Source of the DNA: Takifugu bimaculatus | Lineage: Eukaryota; Chordata; Actinopteri; Tetraodontiformes; Tetraodontidae | Assembly (NCBI GenBank): GCA_004026145.2 | Contig: CP034979.1 | Span: forward strand, 13,859,404 to 13,923,403 | DNA: 64,000 bases | Reading direction: 5' to 3' | Shown: positions 14,901 through 27,042 of the stretch, one piece after another | Numbering within the stretch: the first letter of the stretch is position 1 | Layout: each line of letters opens with the position of its first letter | Notes under the pieces: model-generated | What the model saw: the letters and a program-made list of their open reading frames with translations, nothing else | Told to the model about the DNA's origin: nothing | The model's database searches: none | Made by a program: the position numbers and the translations under genes

Positions 14901-15728
14901 TGAAAGATAAACAGGTTTAGCTGTCTTCTATATGTCCTTGTTCATTGACTGTATACCTCCTCCTTATCTGGCAGTCTGTTCACTCTTCAAACAGCATTGT
15001 TAAACTTACAGTGTCGATGGCGCCGGCACTGAGCGCTCCGTCAGTAGCCCTTTGCACCCTCCCCACCTTGTGGAAATCTCTGTGCAAACTGAGGAGAAAC
15101 TCAGCACCAGTATGACACAGCATGGAGGAATGCACCAGCGGATGTGGCCTGCTCCCTTGCTTTCTCCTTCTCAGTCAAGCCCTGTCTGCCGCTCCTCCCC
15201 CCTCCTGCTGTGGGCAGGTCCATATGCACCCAGTAATTATCAAGGTTATTTTCTCCAGAGGGCCAAATCCCTGTTTATGGTCATGAGCGCGTGTCACACT
15301 GCCCTGGCTGTCAATTCACAGGACGCTGACTCTATAAAAATCCCAATGTAAATCTGAGCTTTAGCAACAATGTGGTTGCTGTGGGCTTTTTGTTTTTTTC
15401 TTTCTTCCCTCCAGTCCCTTCCTAGAGCCAGACACCCTGGAGAATTGTGACCTGGGCTATATCACACATTTCCTTTTGGATGTGGTTACACAGGAAGTGA
15501 GGACTGTGAAAGGTCAGTGGGTAACAAGCCCTGAAAAACACACACTTACCAACGGAACAAGCCGGGTAGTGTGTCAGTTAATTAGACGCAAACGTTCGTC
15601 TTCTGAATGGGACTCGAATGGGTAAACGTTACTGTAGGCTCCTCTGCAAACAAAAGTCTGGAACAGCCTGAATTACAAGCTCAAAAGTAAATCTGCATGC
15701 GACAATCTGTTAGCAGGGGTCGGCAGTG

Positions 15729-15731
<3 letters not shown>

Positions 15732-15764
<33 letters not shown>
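15732..15764 (+). repeat. (CA)n microsatellite
   Basis: About 16 uninterrupted CA units. Confidence 0.95.
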
Positions 15765-15768
<4 letters not shown>

Positions 15769-17603
15769 AATGCACAAACTGAAATTGGCTGCTCCCTCTA
15801 CAAAAGCTGCTTCCTCTCTGTTTCATCGCGCAGGCCTGGCTTTGTTAGCGTGCGGAAATGCCTCCAGAGGGAATGAAAATACTGGCAAGTCCCTGCAGCT
15901 CTTTCTGGAAAGAGAGATGGGTCCTGCAGTTGTGAGATCACATGCATGCATAGGCACATATGTAGCCACATGCACGCACGCCAACTGCACATGTAGGTTG
16001 AGAGCTCAGGTTACTGGGAGATGACTGTGTTAACCTAAAGAAGGTAAACCCTGGTGTGTGGTTTCAGGCGCGCTGTGGCGTTTGGGAAGCTAGAGGAAGC
16101 GTGCTGAATCTGAAGTCAGACTAATGTTGTCACGGCCACCACAAAATTATAGGCAACGTCGCCGTAAAAGCTCATACAGGGGTAGTCTGGGAGAATAAAT
16201 TCACTTTCTTGTCTTGTACGCAGAATGGTAGACAAATGCTAATGCCTTCTTAAACCCATTATTATTCCGGGTTGAACACAATCATCTGTTTAGTGCTGTT
16301 CATTCCCGAGCTGCACCAGGATCAGTCTGCACACCAGAGGTAAACACTTGGGTAAACACTAGACTTTTAGGAGAAGTGCCGAGCCACTGTGCAGTCTGCT
16401 AACATGCTAATGACCAGATTTTTCTCTCTAAATATTCCATTACCTAACTCGCCTGCCATCTCGTTTGGCCAAAAACACATGTTTGTAATCAGATGACAGA
16501 ACTCTGAGAAACATGGGATGGAAATCAAACGGCCGGTTGCCTGCAAAAATCCGCCATATCGGGATAAAACGGGAAAAAAAACCTGCGACTAAAGGCGATA
16601 CAAGATGTTTTAAAGGTCCATTGTTTGCCTAATGAAGGTGTAATAATCGTCAGTGCTTCTTGCCAAAGCTTTCTGATAGCAGCCGCTCCCATTAATCAGT
16701 AAATAAAGACTTCACACAGCAGAACTTTAAATATTCTGTCTTTGGATTCATCTGAATACGCGTTTTTGAGCCGCTCCAGGGGAAGGCAACCGCGGCACGC
16801 AGCAGAATTTCAGCTCGGCATCACCTCCCTGTGCCACCCACACTCGTATGGAGTTGACCCAGGAAATTTAAAACACTATGCTATTTCGATTTAATGTTTC
16901 ATGTAAATTGTACCTCCCACACAAAAACGACTGCTTGGACTCCGCTGGTCAGACGCTGCAAGTTTTAATAGGCCTCGTATGGTTGGTGCTTGAAATTTTA
17001 ATCACATTGTTGCAAATTTACAGATTCACTGACAAATCCAGACGTTTTTTTTAAGGGCTTTTTCTCTGTATGACACTGCGGGTGATTTGGCTCGTGGTAC
17101 AAAACAACCCTACACGCAGGCTGAGAACCTCAAAACAAGATGAGCCAACGAAAGCAGCAGCTCAGCCTCCAGCGCAAGCAAAGTGCGCATTCAGTCAAGT
17201 GGAAGGCCTCGCACAGTTGTGAAAGAAAAAAAAAAAAGCAGTAAATGCAACGTCTGTAACATTAACTGAAAGTGAACTGTAGACAGGGCTGCCTATACAA
17301 AGGTGCCAGACCAGAGAGGATGTGGAGAACATCTTACACGTGCACCGCTTTAACGCAAGGAAAAAACAATAATACGGGCAATAAAAGTGCATGCCGGGGC
17401 CAGGCTGTTGTCTGTAGTGTTTATCTAATGACAGATAATCTGTTGATTTCCCAAACGTGTCGGAAAAAGCGGACGTCTGCCCGTAAGACCCGGCGAAATC
17501 CCGCCTTTGTGGGGGAAATATGAAAACGGAGAGCAGATTCAGCGAGCTCCGACAGAGCTGAGACACTTTCAAGACAGCTGCTCCAGTTTCTCACTGTCAC
17601 TCT

Positions 17604-17620
17604 CACACACACACACACAC
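17604..17620 (+). repeat. Short (CA)n microsatellite
   Basis: About eight CA units. It lies inside the longest open frame of the window (17,421-18,086 minus), which argues against that frame being coding. Confidence 0.9.
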
Positions 17621-19394
17621 ATGCACCCAAGTCCTTTTTAGCCAGTGACAGCAGGCACCCAGCGATGACATGAGGAGTGTCTCTGGCAGCCAGTAAGGTA
17701 GCACTAAACAGACAGAAATATCTGCTCTGACAGACGGACAGCCCGTCACCCACTAAGACATGAATGCAGCTGTCACCGAGCTCGCCGCGAACCTCCCGTT
17801 TTGATTCCCCCTCAGTGCAGACCAGCGCTCCCCTGATAGTTTCTGCTGTTCCAGCAGCTCGGAGATACAAGGAGCCGCCACGTTTCAGCCGAGTGCGGCT
17901 GGCTGTTGGCCAGAGGATGCAGGAGGAGGAAGAAATGTTGTTCGCCTTTCCCGGGGTCAACCGCTGAACAAGCGGCCACCTCCTATCTGATCGGCACCCC
18001 CACCCCCCTACGCACAGATCTTGGACCGTTTGCTTTCGTTTGTTCTGTTCCTGCGCTCCTATCTGCTGGGATACAAGAAGCTGCACTCCCTCAGATTGTT
18101 CTGTTCAGCCCAGGCTCCAACCGCTTAATCAAGACAGGTGAGGGAGCGAAGAATAACTTTGGTACCCGAGACTGGAAGCACCCAAAGATCAGATCAGCAG
18201 CAACAGGAAACTCTGGCCGCCTGTGTCCGCCTGAGCCCCGAGCCTGAAGCATGCTGCGTAAATCAGCTGCGTGTCAACAGGCCGTTAGTGACCTCTGACC
18301 TTCATATTTAAGGAGACATGAATACGACCGCAGCGCTAATGTTGATGTGGAGCCGTCCGCCTGCCCTGATCTCTTTGCTCAGACGCAGCAGAAGTAACCA
18401 CAGTGACGGGCACGAGCGCGTGCCGAGCTTGGATTTGATGGCTTTGTTTCAGCAGTCCCGTTGAAGGAGGGCGGCGCTGAGGGCCGTGGTTTACAAGACT
18501 GGTGCGCAGGTGTTGCCTATCAAGCTAAGATAGTCAAGCTGTGAGGAGCAGCTCCGATATGCAGACGGTGTCTCCTGCCATGCAGGTGCAGCTCATCGCT
18601 TCGCTCCGAAACATCAACCCAGAAAACTCTGAGACTCCTACGGGCCTCAAGAGTACTGACGTTTGTGTGAGACTAGACAGGAGGCAAAGTTTACTGAGCA
18701 CATGCGTGTCAAATCAGCAGAAGGAATGTGCTTATCATGAGGGCTCCTCCGCTGCAGCCTGTCAGTAAACAACACCGAAAGTCTCGCAGAGCCATAAATA
18801 CCCCCATCTATTGTGGCTAAGGGTCATGTAGCTTTAAGATAACCTCCAAAGTGTGTACACTTTGTGGAAATCCACCCAATGTCACGCAAAAAGAAGCACG
18901 TTTTCGCCCATTTCCTTCACAACCCTACAGGAGCAGCAGAACAGAGCCTGTTGTTTGCATGAGCTGAGTGCGGAGCAGACTGGAGGATTCCGAGGAACGT
19001 GTCTCCCCATTCAGCAGAGGAAAGAGCAATTAGCATAGCTGAGTTCAACTGTTTCAACCTGTGGAAAGTTCCCAGACACAAGTATGCACAGCCCCAGCTA
19101 TGCAAATGCTCAGCATAGGTAAACACAGCCGGTTCAGACGCACGTGTTGCAGATTAAATCCAACAATTCTCGCATTCTTTCGCTGTTTTTGTCACGTTCC
19201 CATCATGTTCTGCTCATCTGGGAGGAGTTACGCAATCCCCGTCGCTGGCGTCTCACCTTCCCATTTGTGCGATTATTCAAATGAGGACACAGGTGTTTCT
19301 TTTGTTTACTGCCTTCAATGGCGACAGGGAAACAAGCATTCATGATATCTATTTCTCGTCCCTTGCACGACAACTGCCACCCCCTCCCCCCGTC

Positions 19395-19900
19395 TTTTTT
19401 CCTCCCCTCTGATTCCATTGGAGGAACATGGGCATTATGAGAGGCCATTAATGAGAGCATGGCGTGGCGTGTTGTGATGCGCGACATATTAGAGCCATTC
19501 ATCAGAGCCGGGAGACACTTGACAGGCGGACGGCCAACAGGTTGTGTAATCATATAACACAGCCATGTCAGGTCTTCCAAGGCCCTGTGTCCCATTCAGG
19601 CCTCTAATTTTATTTCCCTCTGAGTAATTGATGACGCCAGACAGAGACCCAATGATGGATAACATCATGAGCGGAATGACGCAGGAAGATGGCGGCGCGC
19701 AGCGGGTGATGTCATTCCGGGGGTTGTCTGTTGAATACAGTCTGGGGCAGCAAAAATGTTTGGGGAGCATCGCTCATTTAAAAAAAAAAAATCTTTAATA
19801 AAAGCCCTGTAAGGCAGTAAATTATCACAGTAATTATGTCAAGTTGTAACACATGAACAAGTGTTTGTGCGGTAATTACAGTGCACCAGGAATGCCATCT
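19395..19900. promoter_or_regulatory. Candidate conserved non-coding element
   Basis: About 500 bases free of simple repeats apart from an A11 run. It includes CATTAATGAGAG, GAGTAATTGATGACG, AAATTATCACAGTAATTATG and GGTAATTACAGTGC, i.e. several homeodomain cores with balanced composition. Enhancer status is inference. Confidence 0.25.
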
Positions 19901-21139
19901 GACAACGTGCTGCAACTGTTCCAACTCCTCTGCTCAGAGAAAAACTCTTAGCCGCTTTAGAAGAAGAGGGTTGGCCCTGAGGCGGCGTTAGAAGATGCTA
20001 AGGATAATGCGCATCCTCACACAACCTGTTCTGTTCTGTCCCTATGCTGGTGAAAAGAGAAGACAATGTTCTCTCTCATCCTCCCACTCTCACCACTTTA
20101 TACCTCTGCTTATTTGTGAAATGTCTCTTACTGCACACAATTCAAAAAAGGGACAGCTTGCTCGTCTGCGCGGAAAAATGGGCCACGCGGTGAGTATCAC
20201 CGGCGAGGATAAAAATACACATTCCTGTCATTTGAATATCATCACAGTTGCCTAAGCTGCAGCACCCTGAGGTGAAACTCCTCGGAGAAAAAGAGTCTTG
20301 TTCTATCTCGGTCTGTGCCTCGCCCCAGCGTAAGCATATAGCATCGCATCCTGGTATCAGATTTACATCAGAAAGGAGAAGAAGAAAAAAAATCCTCGAA
20401 GAGAATTAGCATGTATGCAGACATAAGAAAAGGTGCGGGAGGAAAACGGAGAGACAATCAGCCAAAAGCTGGAAAAGATGGCCAGGAACTGGATGCTTAT
20501 TCCCTCTCGGTGAGTTAATCCCCCAGAGTTCTGACATCCATTACTTTATCTGAGGAAAACATGTGGTAACAAGGTGTGCGCGCCACAGCACCGGAGCCTA
20601 GAGGAAAAAGAAAAACACTCGCACTGCATCCGCAACATCCATTTGGAAACGCTTTTCACAAACGCTGCCTTCACTTCGGTGACGCAGCGACTGGGAGAAC
20701 TGGGAGACGTCCAGTTTGGTTACGCTGCCAGTGCTGAGTAGTGAAGGCGACAACCGATGATTTAACCAGCGTCTGCTTAAGGGCTTCCAGTTTCCCCACA
20801 TTTGCTTTACAATGATTGTAACATAAAGTTTAGGAGCCCAAAGTGCAGCGAGATATACCAACGTGTGCTAACCCCAACTATCAGGACATTAGCCGAATTA
20901 GCTCTTCTGCTTCGTGCATTTGAGGACTCATTTGTGCAGCATTCGTTCTCAGCTTTCTTCTACTGAAGGATAAAAACACTCGTGCTATTAAAATGTCAAA
21001 TACTGACACAGATATCACTATCCCCCCCGGCAGGAAACACAAACCATCAGGCCGTGCTGTTCCAAATCATCTGAACCGGACTGTACGCAGACGGGTGGAA
21101 AAGCAGCCATGGAGAGTGTATGCAGCTCTCCTCCCACCC

Positions 21140-21140
<1 letters not shown>

Positions 21141-21179
<39 letters not shown>
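21141..21179 (+). repeat. (CA)n microsatellite
   Basis: About 19 uninterrupted AC units. Confidence 0.95.
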
Positions 21180-21183
<4 letters not shown>

Positions 21184-22159
21184 CACACACTCTCTACTCA
21201 ATTTGGGCTACATCGCTTCACAACAGCCACAGTGTTCAGTGTCAACAGTGGTCACATTATGTGGCGCTAACATTAAAAATGCGCCCAATTAAGGCTACGG
21301 GAGAAAAATCCTCCCCTGTAAACGGCAACAGTCTGTAACATGTTTGCAGCAATGATAGGCTTTCTAAACAAATTAAGCCGGAGGAGCTCTGCATTACTCA
21401 TCCTGGCGGGCTGTCTGGCCAAACTCTGCCTCAATTGCACAGTTGTTTGATCAACTCCTGATGTGTTCCATGTGTGTTAATGAGAAAGGCTGAAAAGAGG
21501 AGGAGGAAAAGACAGATAGAAGTCCATGAGCATCAGACGGGGTGGATGCGAGCTGACAGAAGAGCAGCGCGGTAAAGCGCGGCGTCTCCGTATACTTTCA
21601 TGTGTTCGCTGTCACATTATGCGGTTCTTCCCTGTCAAACCGCTGCATCTCGCACGTGTTTCTCCGTGCACGGTCGTACATCTCAAAGTGTTGATTGCTG
21701 CACCTTTTAAAACTTCATTCTCAGCCCGTCTGTTAATGTTTTTGCCTCTTTTCTCCAGAGTCAGAGGCTGAACTCCCGCTTTCTCCCCAGCCTGGCAGGA
21801 CAACCCATCATACGCGACTGGCTCGCGTGGCTCATACGTGCTGAGACAGCTCAACTCCAGGGCAGTGAAATGAGCCACGACGGAACCAAAGAGCACACAG
21901 GCACAATGATATTGATTTAAAGAAAGATCCATTTACCTGGGTGAACTCTGACCTCAGTCGGACTGTTTCTATGGTCACCTTCCCCTCCCCCGCTCTGCCC
22001 TTCATGTATTCCTCACGCTCCGTCCCTTTCCTGACCTCCCTCCTTAAGCGGCAACCTGAGGAGAAGAAAGAAAGGGAAAAAATGCTGTTAGGTTTCTTTT
22101 AATGGAACACCAGAGAGTGTATGGTTCACACAGAGGACAACGGTATCGTGAAGAAATAA

Positions 22160-22190
22160 CCCCCCCCCCCACCCCCCCTCTCTCCCCCCA
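22160..22190 (+). repeat. C-rich homopolymer tract
   Basis: C11, A, C7, then TCTCT and C6; likely length-variable. Confidence 0.9.
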
Positions 22191-22352
22191 GTGTTGAAAA
22201 ATGTATGCAGGAAGCCATGGGGGAGTTTGCAATACTGCCCCATTTGCTGCCCTCCCCAACCCGCCCGGAAAGCCAATGAACCAATGAGCAGCTGCACCAC
22301 CTATCAAACTGCCACTGCCTCGCCTGTACAGTGCAGCAGTCATGTATACCCC

Positions 22353-22354
<2 letters not shown>

Positions 22355-22395
<41 letters not shown>
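22355..22395 (+). repeat. (CA)n microsatellite
   Basis: About 20 uninterrupted AC units, with a further weak CA/CG cluster to 22,492. Confidence 0.95.
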
Positions 22396-22397
<2 letters not shown>

Positions 22398-25359
22398 AAC
22401 CGCGTCCTTCCTAAAGGTTATCAGCAGCCTGGCTCTGGTCAGTCCTCATCCTGAGTCCATTACACACACACAAACACACGCACGACGCGCCTCTTACTCC
22501 CTCACCGGCACTTTGCTGCACAATATTCACGCTGCACACAAACGCAGCGTAGGTCCTGGAAAATTTGGGGGCTCAGCCGAACATCAGCGACCAAATGTTA
22601 CTGTTGGAGATTTATTATGACGTTAGGATTTAACCATAAAAGAAGGTAAAGGTGCAAGTTCACCTTCGCCGTTCACCAGTCATCAAGGTCAACTCTGCTG
22701 ACTTAAATGTCACTTGTGTTGTAGTAGCTAATGCAGAAAATACTAATGCTGTAGTAAACAAATTCAAGTTGATGTAAACTTATAATGTAAGAAATAGTAA
22801 TAATAACATAATTAGAAGGTCTGCAGTGGTTTTTAGTCTTTGGTTAATGCACACTAACTAATTTGAATGACAAAAGCTGTATCAAAGCATTTTCTACTTT
22901 CTACTGCAACCGACAGAAATAAAAACATGAAAATAACAACAGAGTAACTCACAAGTCCTGCCTTTATCTTAAAAATCTCCTGGTAATTGACACACAACAC
23001 CCTCTTTGTTTTCCATTGTTTAGTGTTTCCAATCCCGACCACAGCTACAACAAGCACGTTTCCTCTGCTCCAGGCTGTCCTGGGGGCCATTTTCTAAGGA
23101 GATAAAATATACAGGCACACCTGCTAAGCAGGCAAAGACCAATTTGCACAGAAAATTTGAGAGGAAACTTGCAATACAGTTCTGTATAAAAGTTTCAATT
23201 GTTCAGATTTTCAGAAGGTTCTTCCTAAAACCTGTTGTACATTATCTTCTTTGTGCTGCGCAATTAATCCCGTTTGTAGCCGTAGCAAACATTAGCATTG
23301 CTAGCATTAGAGTTGGCTCCTCTACCAGCCGCTGATTTTTTGAAATTGCACACTCAGATCCCAGATAGAGATATCACGGGAGACTTGTTTTCTTTGGAAT
23401 ACAGCTGCAACCAAATCGGGACCAGACACAGTTTCTGAAATGGCCAATGATTACAAGAGAGAGTCGTGAGGTAATGATTAGACGGCAGGTGGGGGGACGG
23501 CAGACCATCTGACATAAAATAAAGATGGATGGGATGGCAACACTCCCACTATTATGTCGACCGAAGGACACACACGTACGGAAAATGCAAGTTTGGGTTT
23601 TCTTTTTCCAAATACATAAAACCAAAGAGTGACATTTGCCTTCTGAATGTGATATTTGAACGTGACACTCGAGGAAAATGAATGTAGAAAGTAGTGTGTC
23701 CTCAACGGCTGGCTTTATTTGCTTATTAGAACAAACAGCGAGAAAGCTTGGTGAAACTATGGCAACTATCAGCATGTTATCAAAGAGGTGCTATTGTAAG
23801 ATAGTAGAGCCTGGGGCTCGTGGGCAAGACAACAAGATTTAGTAAACACTGTATCTCACCAAAGCAATCTAAAGGATTTGGACACACAACACCGCTGTTT
23901 CCTCGCGTTCATCTGATTACTCTTTTATTTTGAACATAGCAAGACAAGATTGAAGGAAGAAGAGGTCATATTTTATGCATTACCCCCTCTGTGCATCTGG
24001 TATTCTGGCACGTAAACGGCGCGATCGCTCCAAAGCAAGGTTGGCCAAAAGTATCACGTCAAAAATCAGATACCTCCTGACGTTTGTTAGAGGGAGAAGA
24101 GATGGCTGGTTTCAGTTTGGCCTCCAGATCTCTTCACACACGCTCCCTGATTCAAGAGGAAGGAGCCCGGTGAGAAACAGGCGTAGGGAGAAGGGGTTGA
24201 TGTTGGAGCAAGGCCAACAAGAAGAGGACAGGGCGGAGGAGAGGCTCATAAATACACGGGGAGGCGAGCAGGTGTCACAGACAAATGTGATTTACTGGGT
24301 CTCCATCCCACACAGCGCTGACAGGTAAGCCTATTAGGCTGATATTACCCAGCTATAACACGCACCGCTGGACCCTTGTAAACACGTGTGCACCAAGTAT
24401 CTAAAGGCTGAGAGATTAAACACACCAATTACAAAACTCAATTGTTCAGTCAACAGCAAATAGTTTTTTGGTTGAGTGGACTTTTTCCACATCTTTTCTG
24501 TTTCAGACGTTGAGGTCTTCAGCTCTTTCGAGGCTCAAAGAGCAGCGGTGTTTCATTAGAGCAGAGATCAGGCTGGAAGAACAATCCTCTAAAATCACTG
24601 CAATAACATGGCCCTCAAAGGGAAAATACCCGAGTGAGGACCAAGCGGCACATCCTTTCTGCATATTGGAGGAACCACGCAAGAAAGCCGATGTTTATGA
24701 GAAACTGAGCACGCCAGAGAACGCCGAGCGGAGATCCGCAATCGAGTTCCGCTTGTAATGCTGTGACATGAGACGACGGGGAAATTGCTACCACTTGAGC
24801 GGCGCGTTACAGATGTTTTTGGAGAGCAACATAAGCACAAACGGGCGCTGGCTCATAATGTGGTGAATATTGCAGTGAAAGAGCCGAGCGTCTCACCCCG
24901 GCTTTTGCAGACTCTGGGGCTTTTTTCTTCTTTATCCTTGTCAGAAGCGTGAACTCTTTCATCCCAGATATAAGAGGCTGCGGTAAAATCCTCAAAGAAA
25001 CTAATCACGTTAAATGAGGTTAGCGCCTGCATCTTTGACTTTGGAGTGTGTGTGTGCGAGTGTGTGATGGAGGAGCGTAGGTGCCTATGCTCTGACGGTG
25101 TGTGTGCACTCACAGGCGGAGGTAAAACAATTTTCTGCGCAAAGTCTTCAGAGCGATTTAAATGCTGAAGATGACAAAGCCCAAGTTTGCCCACTAAAAG
25201 CCCTTAACACCATAACGTTTACTTTAGCTTCCTGGGGGGAATCCGAGTCTCAAGCGGCTGCTCAAATCAGACAAGGCTCACTCAAACGCGCACGTACACA
25301 TGCATTATCATCCACGGGCGAGAGAGCGGGAGAGCAATAAAAGTCTACATCATCTCCTC

Positions 25360-25373
25360 AAAGCAGGTGGCGC
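25360..25373 (+). promoter_or_regulatory. CTCF-like motif
   Basis: Plus strand AAAGCAGGTGGCGC, 12 of 14 bases of the CTCF consensus. It lies inside the inferred first intron of zmiz1 and faces the minus-oriented motifs to its right. Confidence 0.3.
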
Positions 25374-25487
25374 CGTGCCTGGGCGTCAAACCATCAACTG
25401 TTAAACCTGAGAGAATTGGGAGCAGTAAAAAGAAAGAAAAAAATCAATGCCCCCCCCCAAACGTGGCAAACGGCAGTCAATGATATC

Positions 25488-25521
25488 GGGAGGAGGAGGA
25501 GGAGGAGGAGGAGGAGGAGGG
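25488..25521 (+). repeat. (GGA)n trinucleotide repeat
   Basis: About eleven GGA units without interruption. Confidence 0.95.
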
Positions 25522-25639
25522 AGAGAATCTGCAGCTGCATCTCAAGAGGTAAAGGAGAAGCCAGCAGGAGGGAAGGAAGCAAGGAGAAATCCCCCGCTGA
25601 GCTAAAAGCCCGAGTCGACTCGTGTTTATTTGTAATTGA

Positions 25640-25900
25640 TGACCTCTGAGCAATTAAAAAACACAACCAGAAAAAACAGATTTAATTATAATTGCGATTT
25701 AAAACGGCCAAGTCTCTGCTATCGATTGGCAGGCGAGCGAGAGTGAGGCCATTTCCCTCCAGCCAAGATAAAACACTTTACTAGGAGCTGTCAGATACTT
25801 ATCAGGAGGAAATGAGCAGAGGAATACCATTTTCCAAAAACAAACAGGTCAAGTGTTTCTCCTACTGCTCACGCTCACCTATCCTGATATCATTATCTCT
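25640..25900. promoter_or_regulatory. Candidate conserved non-coding element
   Basis: TTTAATTATAATTGCG, GCTATCGATTGGCAGGCG, CAGATACTTATCAGGAGG and CCTGATATCATTATCTCTT: TAAT, ATCGAT and GATA-type cores packed in 260 bases next to the CpG-rich patch at 25.93 kb. Confidence 0.25.
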
Positions 25901-25909
25901 TATGTCTTC
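25879..25909 (-). other. Possible 31-nt alternative 5' exon
   Basis: Minus strand: pyrimidine-rich acceptor CTGTTGGCCTCCACACAG, then 31 nt, then donor ATAG/GTGAGCG at 25,878. It sits immediately left of a CpG-rich patch (25,930-26,280). Alternatively the CpG patch could start an exon that uses the same donor. ZMIZ1 has several alternative untranslated 5' exons in mammals, but nothing here is identified by homology. Confidence 0.15.
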
Positions 25910-25929
25910 CTGTGTGGAGGCCAACAGAG

Positions 25930-26285
25930 AAGAGAACTAATCGTTTGGCGCCCATGAGGGCGCCCACCCCGCACGCCGAAGGGAGTGGGGGTTCAGAGAC
26001 CAGAGGAGGGCGAGGCCTCGGGATCGGGGAGGAGACCGCCAGCGCCCGCACACTCGCTGGTGCGAGTTTGGGCCGAATCTCAGAGCCAGATCTCCCCCCA
26101 AAAAACTGTGTGTCGTTTCTGGCGAGGAGTCTGTGTTCCAGGATGAAAAGAAGGAGGGAAAAAAAGCAGCGCACAAAGAGAAGGAGAGGAGACAGCAGCC
26201 CACGCAAGACAGGCCTGTTGTGGAGAGGAGGGCGACCCGGCATCGACATCAACGCCGGTTCTGCCGTGTCGCTCAGCAGGTAATT
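25930..26285. promoter_or_regulatory. Small CpG-rich patch inside the intron
   Basis: Local rise in G+C and CpG (GGCGCCC, GCCGAAGG, CCGCCAGCGCCCGC and similar) between AT-rich flanks. It could be an internal or alternative promoter; there is a plus-strand donor-like CAG/GTAATT at its right end (26,277-26,285) and a minus-strand donor to its left (25,878). No conserved protein was recognised in either strand. Confidence 0.3.
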
Positions 26286-26981
26286 AGGATAACAACATGT
26301 TCCCAAGGCAGCTTTTCTCTGATTTATTTTCCGAGCACTTACCCTTCCTAAAATCTGCTCCTGATAGCATCTGATATGATTACAAAGTCAAGATCCTTTT
26401 CAAGGAGCGCCCACTTGTGTGTGTGTGTCTAATTTTGTGTAGAACTTTCCCTCTTGTGGCAGCTCAGGGATGCGTCTCAACTTACCGCGCCGCTCAAGAC
26501 GTTTCGGTTTTTGGAAAACACGACTGAACTTTAGCCTCCAACGCCATCTGTTACCGGGCACTCAGCTGCTCGACAGTCGGTTGTAAATGCACGTTTACCT
26601 AGACGGGGGAATGCATCACTCCATTGTGTCTGTTATCATCCAGTTTTAGCTGTGGGAGTCTGGCTCTGAGAGGAGCGAGCAGAGCTGACCCCGCGATCAC
26701 CTCCGCGAAGCGGTATATCCTCGCCTGTCATCACAGCCGACCCCTTAAACGGCCCAGCGCCGCTCTGCAACGGAGCCGGGCTGTTGACATACTGAAGACA
26801 TTTAAGATAATCCCAGAGATGTCTTCAGTGTTTTCCAAGATTACATCTTCAAAGGGGAAACGGGGCCAGCAGCCTCTACTTGAAAGAGCAGGAGATGCGG
26901 AGGGCTCTTGTTCTAAAGGAGAGGGTGGAATCGCTCAAGAATGCAATCATGCTTTAGGAGTGGAAGGCCTGTCCTAGCTAG

Positions 26982-27042
26982 CTACAAGGAGGTGTAGAGG
27001 ATGATGGAGTCCGACCCTGGAGAGGGTCGATCTCCCTTGTAG
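26982..27042. repeat. Nested inverted repeat / hairpin
   Basis: Inner stem CGACCCT (27,012-27,018), loop GGAG, AGGGTCG (27,023-27,029). An outer pair, CTACAAGGAG (26,982-26,991) with CTCCCTTGTAG (27,032-27,042), is complementary with one bulge. The left arm has 20 extra unpaired bases, so this is not a typical microRNA hairpin. Confidence 0.6.

Larger units (their letters stand above)
11966..19394. other. Gene-free segment (inferred intron)
   Basis: Unique-looking sequence with two CA repeats (15,732 and 17,604) and A/T-rich runs at 12,290-12,360, 13,670 and 17,225. The G+C-rich stretch 17,760-18,250 produces long frames in both directions but no known domain. No splice-site pair or motif cluster stood out. 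Confidence 0.6.
19901..25487. other. Gene-free segment (inferred intron)
   Basis: Contains the CA repeats at 21,141 and 22,355 and the C tract at 22,160. The AT-rich portion 22,620-23,340 holds no recognisable element. Nothing here resembles a protein family. Confidence 0.6.

Noticed and set aside
17421..18086. 221-codon open frame on the minus strand, the longest in the window
   Set aside because: Crosses a CA microsatellite, has no recognisable domain, and another frame is open on the opposite strand of the same G+C-rich stretch.
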